A DNA stretch of 64,000 bases from Massilia endophytica. Its GTDB lineage: Bacteria > Pseudomonadota > Gammaproteobacteria > Burkholderiales > Burkholderiaceae_D. The notes beneath the pieces were generated by a model. It was not told the DNA's origin. It made no database searches and saw only the letters and a program-made list of their open reading frames with translations. This document shows, one piece after another, positions 46,684 to 56,374 of this stretch. The DNA is taken from NCBI RefSeq assembly GCF_021165955.1, contig NZ_CP088952.1:3162001-3226000 (forward strand), read 5' to 3'. Positions within the stretch are counted from its first letter, which is position 1; each line of letters starts with the position of its first letter. The position numbers were made by a program, and so were the translations under genes.

Positions 46684-49551
46684 TCAGCCCAGCAGGGCCT
46701 TCATCTCGTTGGCGCGCGCCACCTGGGCGTCGCTGCCGCCGCGGATCACTTCGTCCAGCAGCTCGCGGGCGCCTTCCTTGTCGCCGATCTCCTGATAGGC
46801 GACGGCCAGGTCGAGCTTCGTGTCCATTTCCATGTGGTGGGCGGACAGTTCGGCACCGGCCATGGCCTGCGGCGATGGCGCCGGAGCTTCGGCCGCTGGC
46901 TGGGCGGTGTCGAGCTCCAGGTCCAGGCCGGAGAGGTCGAACTCCTGGCTCGCCGCTGCGGGAGCGGCCGCGGGCGGCTCTTCGGCTGGCAGGTCCAGCT
47001 TGAAGTCGTCGGCGGTGAGCGCCGCGGGCGGTTCCGCCGGGGCCGGTGCCGGAGCTGGCGCCGAGGTGCCGGGCAGGTCGAAGTCCATCATGTCCAGTTC
47101 CGCCAGCGGATCGGCAGGCGCTGGCGCGGGGGCCGGTGCGGGCGCAGGCCCGGGTTCGGGTTCCGGCTCGGGCACGGGTTCCGGCTCGGGCGCAGGAGCC
47201 GCTGCAGCGGCCTTTTCCTCGCCCGGCAGGTCGAGGTTGAAGTCCAGGTTCAGGTCAGCCAGTGGAGGCCCATCGTTCGACGGGGTGGCGGTCTTCTCCA
47301 GGCCCATGTCGAAGGACAGGTCCAGGGCTTCGGCGGCCGGAGCTTCCGAGGCGCTCGGTGCGGGCGCTTCCGCAGGCTTCGATGGCGGCTCGAAGCTCAG
47401 GCCACCGAGGTCGAAGTCCAGCATGTTGTCGTCGGCGGCTTTCGGCGGCTCGGCCGCGGGAGGCGTCGGCGCCGGCTGGGCGGTGGGCTCTTCGTCGAAG
47501 CTGAAGTCCATCAGGTTGTCGGCGGGCGCTGGCGCAGGCGCCTCGGCAACCGGCGGTTCGGCGGGCGCGCCCAGGTCCATGTCCAGCATATTGTCTTCCG
47601 CTGGCGGAGGCGGCGCGGCGGCGAAGTCGCTGGCGAAATCGGCAGCCGTCAGAGGCAGTTCGTCGGGGAAGGCCGCGGCGCCTGCAGCGGCGCCCGCTGC
47701 CGCACCTGCGCCCGCAGCCTGCGCTGCGCTGGCGTACAGGGGATTCTGCGGATCGATGGACAAGCCCAGCGCAGCGGCCTGCGCCCAGTCGTCGCCCTGC
47801 CCTTTCGTGTGCGAATACAGCTCGCCTGCCTGCATCTCGAAAGCGCGCAGGTCCTTGCGGTTGGCGTAGATCTCGAGCAGTTTCAGGCGCACGGCATTGC
47901 GCTCGGGGTGGGTGCGCAGCGCTTCCTTCAGGATCTCTTCGGCCTGTGCGTCGCGGCCATAGGCGATGTACACGTCCGCCTCGGCGACCGGGTCCACCTC
48001 ATTGGTATCGAGCTGGCTGGCGGAGGGCGCGAAGTTCGAGTTGAACACGCTGTTGCTGGTGTCGACATTCTGGCCGCCCGGTTCGGCGAACATGGAAGGG
48101 GCCTGCGTGCCCACATCGCCCAGGATGCTGGTTTCGTGCTTCGGCAGCACCATCTGCGCCTTGCGGCGGCGCGAGAGCATGAGCGCGACGGCGGCGAGCA
48201 GCGCGGCCAGGCCTACGCCGACCAGCTGCACGTTCTCCATCAGCTTGTCCATCAGGGTCGGCTGCTCGATCGGCGAAGGCATCGGCACGGCGGCCTTGGG
48301 CGCGGACTTTGGCGGGGCAACGGGCTTGCCCGACACGTCCATCTCCGGCACCTTGTTCTGCGCCGTGGCGGCGGACTTGTTCTTCACCGCCATCAGTTGT
48401 TCCAGCTGGCTGACGTTCTTTTCCAGTTCCTTCACGCGGGCCGCCGCTTCGGCGGCCTGCTGCTGCTTGGCGATCTTGTCTTCCACGCTGGCGGTCTGGC
48501 CTGCCTTGCCGGAGGTTTCGCCCGCCTTGGAAAGCTTCAACTGGTCCTTCGCCTCATTCACGGCGTTCGGCTTTTCCTGCACTTTGGCCGTGATCTTGCC
48601 TGCCGCGCTTTGGGCCGGTTCGGCTTCCTTGGCGGGCGTGCTGGCTTCCACCTGGCCGGCGAGCTTGTTGCGGTAGGCGTTGAAGTCCGCCGCATGGGCG
48701 ACCACCACGCCGCGCGCCTCGCTCTGGCTGGCGCCGCCGCGGATGGCGTCGGAATCGGGCACGGAGAGAATCACGCCGGACTTCAGGCGGTTCATGTTGT
48801 TGCCCGCAAAAGCGTCCGGGTTGGCGCGGTAGAGCGCCACCAGCATCATGTCCAGCGATACGCCCGCAGGCTTGAATTCGGCGGCGATGCGGCCCAGCGT
48901 ATCGCCCGGCTTGACCTTGTATTCGCTGGCGGCCGTGGAGGTGTCGGCCGGTTCCGGCGCGGGACGCGGCTCGCGCTGCGGGCGCGGTTTGGGTGCGGGC
49001 GGCGGTGGCGGCGGCGCCGAAGCGGATGGCGCGGCGGCGGGAGCCGGGGCCGGGCGCACGGCAGGCGCGCCTGCCTGGGCGGCGCGGCCGATGTCGACCG
49101 GCGCGGCCACTTGCGGCGCCTGGGTGTTGCGCATGTCGGCCGGGTCCAGCAGGAAGGTGTACTCGCGCACCAGGCGGCCATTGGCCCACTTCAGTTCCAG
49201 CAGCATGTCCACGAAGGGCTCGTTGATCGGCTGGGCCGAGGAGACGCGGATGAACTGGCGTCCGCCCCGCTGTTCGATCTCGAACTGCAGGCTCAGAAGG
49301 GCCGGGTTGAAGTCGATGTTCGCCGCGCGGAAGGCTTCGGCGGGCGCCAGGCGGGCCTGCAGGTCCGCGGCCTCTTCGGCGGACACGGCGGTCAGTTCGA
49401 TCTCGGCGCGCAGCGGCTGCCCCAGGGAGGAGAGCACAGTCAGCTTGCCAAGGCCGGCAGCATTTGCGGAGGTAAGCACTGCGCTGAGGACCGCGCCGGT
49501 GAGTGTTTGCAAAGCGAACGAAACGGCCCTGGAGCGTTTTTGTACTGGCAT
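46684..49551 (-). CDS. fimV: FimV-like LysM-domain polar/pilus-assembly protein
   Basis: A 955-aa inner-membrane protein. A signal region ends near the start of the N-terminal FimV domain (GLGKLTVLSSLGQPLRAEIEL), followed by a Pro-rich linker, a LysM domain (about 210-270; YKVKPGDTLGRIAAEF), a coiled coil (about 365-400), one transmembrane helix (LVGVGLAALLAAVALML, about 455), a very acidic Pro/Ala-rich cytoplasmic part and a C-terminal FimV/TPR domain (ending VARANEMKALLG). FimV organises the cell pole and supports type IV pili and cAMP signalling in Pseudomonas. Gene order asd-fimV-truA is conserved. Confidence 0.93.
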   Translation of the reverse strand: MPVQKRSRAVSFALQTLTGAVLSAVLTSANAAGLGKLTVLSSLGQPLRAEIELTAVSAEEAADLQARLAPAEAFRAANIDFNPALLSLQFEIEQRGGRQFIRVSSAQPINEPFVDMLLELKWANGRLVREYTFLLDPADMRNTQAPQVAAPVDIGRAAQAGAPAVRPAPAPAAAPSASAPPPPPPAPKPRPQREPRPAPEPADTSTAASEYKVKPGDTLGRIAAEFKPAGVSLDMMLVALYRANPDAFAGNNMNRLKSGVILSVPDSDAIRGGASQSEARGVVVAHAADFNAYRNKLAGQVEASTPAKEAEPAQSAAGKITAKVQEKPNAVNEAKDQLKLSKAGETSGKAGQTASVEDKIAKQQQAAEAAARVKELEKNVSQLEQLMAVKNKSAATAQNKVPEMDVSGKPVAPPKSAPKAAVPMPSPIEQPTLMDKLMENVQLVGVGLAALLAAVALMLSRRRKAQMVLPKHETSILGDVGTQAPSMFAEPGGQNVDTSNSVFNSNFAPSASQLDTNEVDPVAEADVYIAYGRDAQAEEILKEALRTHPERNAVRLKLLEIYANRKDLRAFEMQAGELYSHTKGQGDDWAQAAALGLSIDPQNPLYASAAQAAGAGAAAGAAAGAAAFPDELPLTAADFASDFAAAPPPPAEDNMLDMDLGAPAEPPVAEAPAPAPADNLMDFSFDEEPTAQPAPTPPAAEPPKAADDNMLDFDLGGLSFEPPSKPAEAPAPSASEAPAAEALDLSFDMGLEKTATPSNDGPPLADLNLDFNLDLPGEEKAAAAAPAPEPEPVPEPEPEPGPAPAPAPAPAPADPLAELDMMDFDLPGTSAPAPAPAPAEPPAALTADDFKLDLPAEEPPAAAPAAASQEFDLSGLDLELDTAQPAAEAPAPSPQAMAGAELSAHHMEMDTKLDLAVAYQEIGDKEGARELLDEVIRGGSDAQVARANEMKALLG

Positions 49552-49697
49552 AGTTGGGTGTTATGTGAGTTATTCAGAGGAGCGTAGACGGTCTCCCAGA
49601 CGTCCCAACATAACATCATGCCCTGCGGCATGCAAGCATTCCGCCCCTCTGGAGCCCCCTTCTGTGCCTCCTATGCCAAAAAATGGCATCAATCCAA

Positions 49698-49734
49698 AGA
49701 AAAAGGGCTGATTTCCCTGTGAAATCAGCCCTTT
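49698..49734 (-). terminator. Terminator of asd
   Basis: A perfect 13-bp stem (49702-49714 / 49722-49734), 7-nt loop, ending TTTTC on the minus strand, 24 bp after asd. fimV therefore probably has its own promoter in 49552-49697. Confidence 0.85.
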
Positions 49735-49758
49735 GAAGCGGAAACCGCAAGTGTTTGA

Positions 49759-50886
49759 TTACTTGTCCAGCACGATGCGCAGCATGCGGCGCAGCGGCTC
49801 GGCCGCGCCCCACAGCAGCTGGTCGCCAACGGTGAAGGCGGAGATGTAGTCGCCGCCCATTTCCAGCTTGCGCACGCGGCCCACCGGGATGGTGAGGCTG
49901 CCGGTGACGGCGGCCGGGGTCAGGTCGCGCATCGAAGCCTCGCGGGTGTTCGGCACGAACTTCACCCACTGGTTGTCCTTGGCGATGATGTCGTTGATCT
50001 CGTCCAGCGGCACATCCTTTTTCAGCTTGATGGTGAGCGCCTGCGAGTGGCAGCGCATGGCGCCGATGCGCACGCACAGGCCATCCACCGGAATCGGCGT
50101 GGAACCGAAGTCCGCGCCGCGGCCCAGGATCTTGTTGGTCTCGGCGCCGCCCTTCCACTCTTCCTTCGACTGGCCGTTGCCCAGGTCCTTGTCGATCCAG
50201 GGAATCAGGTTGCCCGCCAGCGGCACGCCGAACTGCTTGGTCTCGTCGGCGGACAGGCCGTGCTGGGTCGCCAGCACTTGGCGGTCGATCTCCAGGATGG
50301 CGGAAGCCGGATTGTCCAGCAGCGCCTTGACGGAGCTGTTGATGGTGCCGAACTGGGTGAGCAGCTCGCGCATGTGCTGAGCGCCGCCGCCCGATGCCGC
50401 CTGGTAGGTCATGGACGTCATCCACTGCACGAGGTCCTGCTTGAACAGGCCTCCCAGGCCCATCAGCATGCAGGACACGGTGCAGTTACCACCGATGAAG
50501 TTCTTCACGCCCTTGGTCATGGCGTCCTTGATTACGTTCAGGTTGACCGGATCGAGCACGATCACGGCATCCTTTTCCATGCGCAGCGTGGAGGCCGCGT
50601 CGATCCAGTAGCCGTTCCAGCCAGCCGCGCGCAGCTTCGGGAACACGGCGCTGGTGTAGTCGCCGCCCTGGCAGGAGATGATGATTTCGCAGCGCTTCAG
50701 TTCATCGATATTGTTCGCGTCTTTCAGCGTGGTTTCGTTCTTCGCCATGGCCGGCGCAGCGCCGCCCGTGTTGGACGTCGAGAAGAACACCGGTTCGATG
50801 TGGGCGAAGTCGCCCTCTTCCTGCATGCGCTGCATCAGGACCGAACCGACCATGCCGCGCCAACCTACCAGACCTACGAGTTTCAT
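49759..50886 (-). CDS. asd: Aspartate-semialdehyde dehydrogenase
   Basis: A 375-aa enzyme converting aspartyl phosphate to aspartate semialdehyde, the entry to lysine, threonine and methionine. It has the NADP-binding VGLVGWRGMVGSVLMQRM and the catalytic Cys135 in GGNCTVS, as in the gammaproteobacterial type. The ATG at 50886 (MKLVGLVGW) is favoured; the frame extends to 50928 but only into the leuB end. Confidence 0.96.
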   Translation of the reverse strand: MKLVGLVGWRGMVGSVLMQRMQEEGDFAHIEPVFFSTSNTGGAAPAMAKNETTLKDANNIDELKRCEIIISCQGGDYTSAVFPKLRAAGWNGYWIDAASTLRMEKDAVIVLDPVNLNVIKDAMTKGVKNFIGGNCTVSCMLMGLGGLFKQDLVQWMTSMTYQAASGGGAQHMRELLTQFGTINSSVKALLDNPASAILEIDRQVLATQHGLSADETKQFGVPLAGNLIPWIDKDLGNGQSKEEWKGGAETNKILGRGADFGSTPIPVDGLCVRIGAMRCHSQALTIKLKKDVPLDEINDIIAKDNQWVKFVPNTREASMRDLTPAAVTGSLTIPVGRVRKLEMGGDYISAFTVGDQLLWGAAEPLRRMLRIVLDK

Positions 50887-50908
50887 TTTGATTTCCCTTG
50901 ATGTTGAT

Positions 50909-51979
50909 TTATGCGAGAGCCGCGACAACCGCGTCGCCCATTTGTTCCGTTCCCACCCTGGTGGTGCCTTCTTCGTAAATATCCGGCGTGCGCAGGCCCT
51001 GCGCCAGCACCTTCTTCACGGCGTTCTCGATGCGGTCCGCCTGCTCCGCCCTGTTCAGCGAGAAGCGCAGCATCATCGCCGCCGAGAGAATGGTGGCCAG
51101 CGGATTGGCCACGCCCTTGCCCGCGATATCCGGCGCCGAGCCGTGCGAAGGCTCGTACAGGCCCTTGTTGTTCGCATCCAGCGAGGCCGATGGCAGCATG
51201 CCGATGGAGCCCGTGAGCATGGCCGCCGCGTCGGACAGGATGTCGCCGAACATATTGCCGGTCACGATCACGTCGAACTTCTTGGGCGCGCGCACCAGCT
51301 GCATGGCGGCGTTGTCCACGTACATATGGTCCAGCGCCACGTCCGGATACTCCTTGTGCACGTCGGTAACGATGTCCTTCCAGAACTGGAAAGTTTCGAG
51401 CACGTTCGCCTTGTCCACGCTGGTCAGGCGCTTGCCGCGCTTCTGCGCCGCCTGGAAGGCCACGTGGGCGATGCGGCGGATTTCGCCTTCCGCATAACGC
51501 ATGGTGTCGAAGCCCTCGCGCTGGCCCTTGAAAGGGCCGTCCGGGCACTCGCGCACGCCGCGCGGCTGGCCGAAGTAGATGTCGCCGGTCAGTTCGCGCA
51601 CGATGAGGATGTCCAGGCCCGATACCACCTCAGGCTTGAGCGTCGAGGCGCCAGCCAGTTCAGGGTAGAGGATGGCGGGACGCAGGTTGCCGAACAGGCC
51701 CAGGTTCTTGCGCAGGCCGAGAATGGCCTGCTCGGGGCGCAGGGCGCGTTCCAGCGTGTCGTACTTCCAGTCGCCCACGGCGCCGAAGAGCACCGCGTCG
51801 GCGGCTTTCGCCAGCGCCAGCGTGGCCTCGGGCAGCGGGTGGCCATGGGCCTCGTAGCCCGCGCCGCCAACGGGCGCGGTCTCCATCTCGAATTGTTCGC
51901 CCAGCGCATTCAGGACCTTCACGGCCTGGCTGACGATTTCCGGGCCGATGCCATCGCCCGGCAGGATTGCGATTTTCAT
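50909..51979 (-). CDS. leuB: 3-isopropylmalate dehydrogenase
   Basis: A 356-aa dehydrogenase of leucine synthesis. It starts MKIAILPGDGIGPEIV, contains RELTGDIYFGQPRG, and ends with the NAD-binding EPSHGSAPDIAGKGVANP. It follows leuD by 15 bp and precedes asd by 22 bp. Confidence 0.97.
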   Translation of the reverse strand: MKIAILPGDGIGPEIVSQAVKVLNALGEQFEMETAPVGGAGYEAHGHPLPEATLALAKAADAVLFGAVGDWKYDTLERALRPEQAILGLRKNLGLFGNLRPAILYPELAGASTLKPEVVSGLDILIVRELTGDIYFGQPRGVRECPDGPFKGQREGFDTMRYAEGEIRRIAHVAFQAAQKRGKRLTSVDKANVLETFQFWKDIVTDVHKEYPDVALDHMYVDNAAMQLVRAPKKFDVIVTGNMFGDILSDAAAMLTGSIGMLPSASLDANNKGLYEPSHGSAPDIAGKGVANPLATILSAAMMLRFSLNRAEQADRIENAVKKVLAQGLRTPDIYEEGTTRVGTEQMGDAVVAALA

Positions 51980-51994
51980 GTTCTTCTCGAAGAG

Positions 51995-52642
51995 TTAAAT
52001 GACGTTGGCCAGCCAGGGCTGGCTCGCCAGATGACGCTCTTCGAAAGCACGGATGCTGTCGGCGTGACGCAAGGTCAGGCCGATATCGTCGAGTCCATTC
52101 ATCAGGCAGTATTTGCGGAAGGCGTCGATCTCGAAGGGATAGGAGATGCTGCCATCGGCGGTGGAAATGCGCTGATTTTCAAGATCCACCACCAGGCGGT
52201 AACCGGGGAAGGCCTTGACTTCGTTGAACAGATGATCGATCTGCGCTTCAGTCAACACAACGGGCAGAAGCCCGTTCTTGAAGCAGTTGTTGAAAAAGAT
52301 GTCGGCAAAGCTGGGCGCCACGATGGCGCGGAAGCCATACTGCTCCAGCGCCCAGGGCGCATGCTCGCGCGAGGAGCCGCAGCCGAAATTCTTGCGGGTC
52401 AGGAGAATGGAAGCTCCCTGGTAGCGCGGCTGGTTCAGCACGAAGTCCGGATTGAGCGGACGCTTGCTGTTGTCCATGCCGGGTTCGCCGTGATCCAGGT
52501 AGCGCCATTCGTCGAACAGGTTGGGGCCGAAGCCCGTGCGGCGGATCGACTTCAGGAACTGCTTCGGAATGATCGCATCGGTATCGACATTGGCGCGGTC
52601 GAGCGGTGCAACGAGTCCGTCAAGAACAGTAAATTTTTCCAT
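51995..52642 (-). CDS. leuD: 3-isopropylmalate dehydratase small subunit
   Basis: A 215-aa swivel-domain subunit partnered with LeuC. Recognisable by LDRANVDTDAIIPKQFLKSI and NFGCGSSREHAPWAL, the substrate-recognition loop. It is separated from leuC by the small entericidin gene. Confidence 0.97.
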   Translation of the reverse strand: MEKFTVLDGLVAPLDRANVDTDAIIPKQFLKSIRRTGFGPNLFDEWRYLDHGEPGMDNSKRPLNPDFVLNQPRYQGASILLTRKNFGCGSSREHAPWALEQYGFRAIVAPSFADIFFNNCFKNGLLPVVLTEAQIDHLFNEVKAFPGYRLVVDLENQRISTADGSISYPFEIDAFRKYCLMNGLDDIGLTLRHADSIRAFEERHLASQPWLANVI

Positions 52643-52698
52643 GATACTCAGCGGGTTGGTGCGACGGCGGGACCGTCGCGGCCCGCCGTACTGCGGTG

Positions 52699-52821
52699 TT
52701 ATTTTTTGCCGGCGCCTTCCACTACCTGGCCGACTTTCTGAACGTCCTTTCCGATGCCGGAAATGGTGTTGCAGCCAGTTAGAACGATAGCGGTGAGGGC
52801 GATGGCGATAATGGTTTTCAT
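52699..52821 (-). CDS. Entericidin-like lipoprotein (40 aa)
   Basis: A small gene between leuC and leuD. The 40-residue product begins MKTIIAIALTAIVLTGC: a signal peptide with lipobox LTGC (Cys17), followed by a short amphipathic mature peptide NTISGIGKDVQKVGQVVEG. This layout, with the CNT-x-GxGxD motif, is that of the entericidin EcnA/EcnB family of small membrane-active lipoproteins. Cotranscribed with leuC and leuD (31 and 56 bp gaps). Confidence 0.88.
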   Translation of the reverse strand: MKTIIAIALTAIVLTGCNTISGIGKDVQKVGQVVEGAGKK

Positions 52822-52852
52822 GTGTTTGGACTCTTGAACTGGTTGTTATGGG

Positions 52853-54253
52853 TCAGCGCAGGGCGCGCACATCGACGAAATGGCCGGCGATACCGGCGGC
52901 GGCCGCCATGGCAGGCGATACCAGGTGGGTACGCCCGCCCTGGCCCTGACGGCCCTCGAAATTACGGTTGGAAGTGGAGGCGCAGCGCTCGCCCGGTTCC
53001 AGGCGGTCGGCGTTCATGGCCAGGCACATGGAGCAGCCGGGCTCTCGCCATTCGAAGCCAGCGGCCTTGAAGACCTGGTCCAGGCCTTCGCGTTCCGCCT
53101 GCTCCTTCACCAGGCCAGACCCTGGCACCACCAGCGCCAGCTTCACGTTCGAGGCGCGCTGCTTGCCGCGCACAATGGCGGCGGCGGCGCGCAGGTCCTC
53201 GATGCGGGAGTTGGTGCAGGAGCCGATGAAGACCTTGTCGATGCGGATATCGGAGATGGGGGTATTGGGCGTGAGGCCCATGTAGACCAGCGCCTTCTCC
53301 ATGGCGTCGCGCTTGACGGCGTCCTTCTCCTGGTCGGGATCGGGCACGCGGCCGTCGATGGCGGTGACCTGCTCGGGCGAGGTGCCCCAGGTGACCTGCG
53401 GGCGGATCTCGGCGGCGTTCAGGGTGACGACCATGTCGAACTTCGCGCCCGGATCGGAATGCAGCGTGCGCCAGTAGGCCACGGCCTGCTCCCAGTGCGG
53501 GCCGGCGGGCGAAAAGGGACGGCCCTTCACGTAGTTGATGGTGGTGTCGTCCACGGCCACCATGCCGGCGCGCGCGCCCGCCTCGATGGCCATGTTACAG
53601 ACCGTCATGCGGCCTTCCATGGACAGGGAACGGATGGTGGAGCCGCCGAATTCGATGGCGTAGCCGGTGCCGCCCGCGGTGCCGATCTTGCCGATCACGG
53701 CCAGCACGATGTCCTTGGCCGTCACGCCGGGGGGCAGAGCGCCGTCCACCTGCACCAGCATGGATTTGGACTTCTTCGCCAACAGGGTCTGGGTGGCCAG
53801 CACGTGCTCCACCTCAGAGGTGCCGATGCCGTGCGCCAGGCAGCCGAAGGCGCCGTGGGTGGACGTATGAGAGTCGCCGCAGACCACGGTCATGCCGGGC
53901 AGGGTCGCGCCCTGCTCCGGGCCGATGACGTGCACGATGCCCTGGCGCTTGTCGTTCATGTTGAAATAGGTGACGCCGTATTCCTTCGTATTCGCGTCCA
54001 GGGTCTCCACCTGGAGGCGGGAGACGGGGTCCTCGATGCCGTGGGAGCGGTCGGTGGTTGGCACGTTATGGTCGGCCACGGCCAGGGTGGCGGACAGGCG
54101 CCACGGCTGGCGGTTGGCAGCGCGCAGGCCGTCGAAGGCCTGTGGACTGGTCACTTCATGGACGAGATGGCGGTCGATATACAGGATGGCGGTGCCGTCG
54201 TCCTCCGTGCGCACCACATGGGATTCCCAGAGTTTGTCGTAAAGCGTCTTCAT
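52853..54253 (-). CDS. leuC: 3-isopropylmalate dehydratase large subunit
   Basis: A 466-aa aconitase-family enzyme of leucine synthesis. The [4Fe-4S] ligands are in GSCTNSR (first Cys) and GCSMCLAMN (the other two). Starts MKTLYDKLWESHVV as in the family. It heads the collinear block that runs to 36429. Confidence 0.97.
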   Translation of the reverse strand: MKTLYDKLWESHVVRTEDDGTAILYIDRHLVHEVTSPQAFDGLRAANRQPWRLSATLAVADHNVPTTDRSHGIEDPVSRLQVETLDANTKEYGVTYFNMNDKRQGIVHVIGPEQGATLPGMTVVCGDSHTSTHGAFGCLAHGIGTSEVEHVLATQTLLAKKSKSMLVQVDGALPPGVTAKDIVLAVIGKIGTAGGTGYAIEFGGSTIRSLSMEGRMTVCNMAIEAGARAGMVAVDDTTINYVKGRPFSPAGPHWEQAVAYWRTLHSDPGAKFDMVVTLNAAEIRPQVTWGTSPEQVTAIDGRVPDPDQEKDAVKRDAMEKALVYMGLTPNTPISDIRIDKVFIGSCTNSRIEDLRAAAAIVRGKQRASNVKLALVVPGSGLVKEQAEREGLDQVFKAAGFEWREPGCSMCLAMNADRLEPGERCASTSNRNFEGRQGQGGRTHLVSPAMAAAAGIAGHFVDVRALR

Positions 54254-54291
54254 GATTGCTGCTACTGCCTGTGAGAGAGAGTTCCATTTTG

Positions 54292-54322
54292 ATTATGCCA
54301 CAGTTTGTGCGCTGCAAAACAA
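54292..54322 (-). promoter_or_regulatory. Putative promoter of the leuC operon
   Basis: Minus strand: -10 CATAAT (54297-54292) and -35 TTGTTT (54322-54317) with 19 bp between (18 bp for the shifted TGTTTT). A start near 54285 gives a leader of about 32 nt. No leader peptide with leucine codons is seen. Confidence 0.42.
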
Positions 54323-54387
54323 GCCCGGATTCCGCCTCGTGAGCCGATACGTCCTGATGCCAAGCGCGCCTGACGGCGCCGTAGTTA

Positions 54388-54453
54388 TTGCTTAATTGGG
54401 GACAGACCCCTTTATTAAACTTTCTTAAAGGGGTCTGTCCCCTTTAAGAAATT
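54388..54453. repeat. REP-like repeat pair, locus D
   Basis: Inverted cores GGGGACAGACCCC (54398-54410) and GGGGTCTGTCCCC (54430-54442) with TTAAAG/CTTTAA flanks, between the cheA terminator and the leuC promoter. Same layout as locus C. Confidence 0.85.
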
Positions 54454-54485
54454 AAAAAAGCCTGCGGTGTTGAGTCGCAGGCTTT
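54454..54485 (-). terminator. Terminator of cheA
   Basis: A 10-bp stem AAAGCCTGCG / CGCAGGCTTT around a 9-nt loop, followed by TTTTTT on the minus strand, 24 bp after the cheA stop codon. Confidence 0.88.
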
Positions 54486-54508
54486 GGGTACTGGGTGATG
54501 GTGCTTTG

Positions 54509-56374
54509 TTATGCCGCCATCCGTACATTGCTCCTGCAACCGTCCATGAGGAAGGATAGGCCTACTACTAGGACCAGCTCGCCTTCCGCGGAGCGCGCGG
54601 TGCCGGTAATGCCTTCCACCGCAATGGCGGTCATCGGTTTAATGACGAGGTCGGCAGTGCCGTCCACCGCTTCCACCGACAGGATATAGGGCTGGGGCGA
54701 ATTGATGACGATGCCCACGCGCTCGGAGCACAGTTCGTAGCCCAGCGCACCGGCCAGGGAACGCACCGGCAGCGGACGGCCCTGGTCCTTCAGCACGGGC
54801 GCACCACCCACTTCCATGAAGGTTTCCGGCAGTTCCACGACGCGCTGCACCACGGCCATCGGCAGCGCCAGCAGCGCGCCCGAGGTCGAGACCAGCATCG
54901 TCGGCACGATCGACAGTTCGATCGGCAGGCGGATGGCGAACTTGGTGCCCTTGCCCAGCGCCGATTCGATGTGGATGGCGCCGCGGTTCTTTTCCACCGC
55001 CGTCTTCACCACGTCCATGCCCACGCCGCGGCCGGACACGGAAGACGCCACTTCCTTGGTCGAGAAGCCCGGCAGGAACACCAGCTGGTAGGACTCGTCG
55101 TCCGTCAGGTTGGCGCTCGGCGAGATCAGGCCCTTTTCGGCCGCCTTGCGGCGCAGGCCGGCGGGGTCCATACCCTTGCCGTCGTCCTGCAGCACGATCA
55201 TGACGCTGTTCGCTTCCTGCCATGCCTTCAGGGAGATATAGGCCTTGGCGGGCTTGCCTGCGGCCACGCGCACGTCCGGCGCTTCCACGCCGTGGTCCAG
55301 CGCGTTGCGCAGCATGTGCACCAGCGGGTCGTAGAGGCTGTCCACCACCACGCGGTCCACTTCCGTTTCCGCACCCTCGATGGTGAGTTCGACTTCCTTG
55401 CCCAGATCCTTGGCCAGTTCGCGCACCAGGCGCGGGAATTTCTGGAACAGGCGGCCCACCGGCTGCATGCGGGTGGCCAGGGTGGCGCGCTGCAGTTCGG
55501 TGGAGTAGCGCGATGCGCGCTCCAGGGTTTCGGTCAGGGCCGACATGAGCGTGGCGGCCTGGCCTTCGAACTTGAACTGCTGCAGGCGCTCCAGCAGCAC
55601 GGCGGCCTGGTTGGCGGCCTGCACGGATTCGCCCGCCACTTCGAGCAGCGCGTCCAGCTTGACCGCGTCGATACGGATGCTTTCTTCCTTGGCCGGCGCC
55701 GTGGTGGGCTTGCTTTCCTCGCGGCGCTCGACGCCGTCCCATTTTTTCCCGGCGGGGGCTTCCGCAGCGGCAGCGGAGGCCGCCGCCAGCGCTTCCGGCG
55801 TGGCGCCGCTTGCCGCAGGCGCCGCAGGACGGGTGTAGCTGCCCGGCGGCATTACGGCTTCGTACATGCCTTCCCAGTCCAGGCCATCGGCCGATGGCGC
55901 TGCGGCGGCGGCCGGCGCGGCAGCAGCCGGGGTGGCTGCGGCAGGGGCCGGCGCGGGCGCGGCGGCAGGCTTGGCCGGCGCCGCGCTGGCCTTGCCCTCG
56001 ATGGCGTCCTTCAGGATCGCTTCCAGGTCCGGCGGCATGGCGGGCAGGCTTTCGGGCGCGGCGCCGTTGTTCAGTTCGGACAGCTGGTCGGCCACGAAGC
56101 CCGAGGCCTGCAGCGCCGCTTCGATCGACAGCGGCGTCACCGGCGCGGCGCCCGTGCGCAGCGCGTCGAACAGGTTTTCCGTGAGGTGGCAGGCCGTGAC
56201 CAGCGCGCCCAGGTTCATGAAGCCCGCCCCACCCTTGATGGTGTGGAAGGAGCGGAACACCGCGTTCAATGTCTCTTTGTTGTCTGGGTCGCGTTCGAGG
56301 CGCAGCAGGTGCTCCTCGACGTTGACTGCCAGGTCCATCGCCTCAACGACGAACTCCTTGAGCATATCGTCCAT
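54509..56374 (-). CDS. cheA: CheA-type chemotaxis histidine kinase
   Basis: A 621-aa kinase: an N-terminal Hpt domain with phosphorylation site His44 (FRSFHTIKGGAGF), a long Ala/Pro-rich linker (about 130-230), the dimerisation and HATPase_c domains (LVHMLRNALDHGVE, GVGMDVVKTAVEKN) and a C-terminal CheW-like receptor-coupling domain. No separate CheY-binding P2 domain is obvious. It follows cheZ with a 1-bp overlap (TAATG). No cheW, cheY, mcp, cheR or cheB lies in the window, so its circuit must be completed elsewhere. Confidence 0.9.
   Translation of the reverse strand: MDDMLKEFVVEAMDLAVNVEEHLLRLERDPDNKETLNAVFRSFHTIKGGAGFMNLGALVTACHLTENLFDALRTGAAPVTPLSIEAALQASGFVADQLSELNNGAAPESLPAMPPDLEAILKDAIEGKASAAPAKPAAAPAPAPAAATPAAAAPAAAAAPSADGLDWEGMYEAVMPPGSYTRPAAPAASGATPEALAAASAAAAEAPAGKKWDGVERREESKPTTAPAKEESIRIDAVKLDALLEVAGESVQAANQAAVLLERLQQFKFEGQAATLMSALTETLERASRYSTELQRATLATRMQPVGRLFQKFPRLVRELAKDLGKEVELTIEGAETEVDRVVVDSLYDPLVHMLRNALDHGVEAPDVRVAAGKPAKAYISLKAWQEANSVMIVLQDDGKGMDPAGLRRKAAEKGLISPSANLTDDESYQLVFLPGFSTKEVASSVSGRGVGMDVVKTAVEKNRGAIHIESALGKGTKFAIRLPIELSIVPTMLVSTSGALLALPMAVVQRVVELPETFMEVGGAPVLKDQGRPLPVRSLAGALGYELCSERVGIVINSPQPYILSVEAVDGTADLVIKPMTAIAVEGITGTARSAEGELVLVVGLSFLMDGCRSNVRMAA

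Noticed and set aside
46654..49587. A 977-codon Arg/Gly/Val-rich frame opposite fimV
   Set aside because: Shadow of the Pro/Ala/Glu-rich fimV coding sequence; no start signal and no domain.
54254..54380. Leucine attenuator or leader peptide before leuC
   Set aside because: No short frame with repeated Leu codons and no terminator/antiterminator pair was found.
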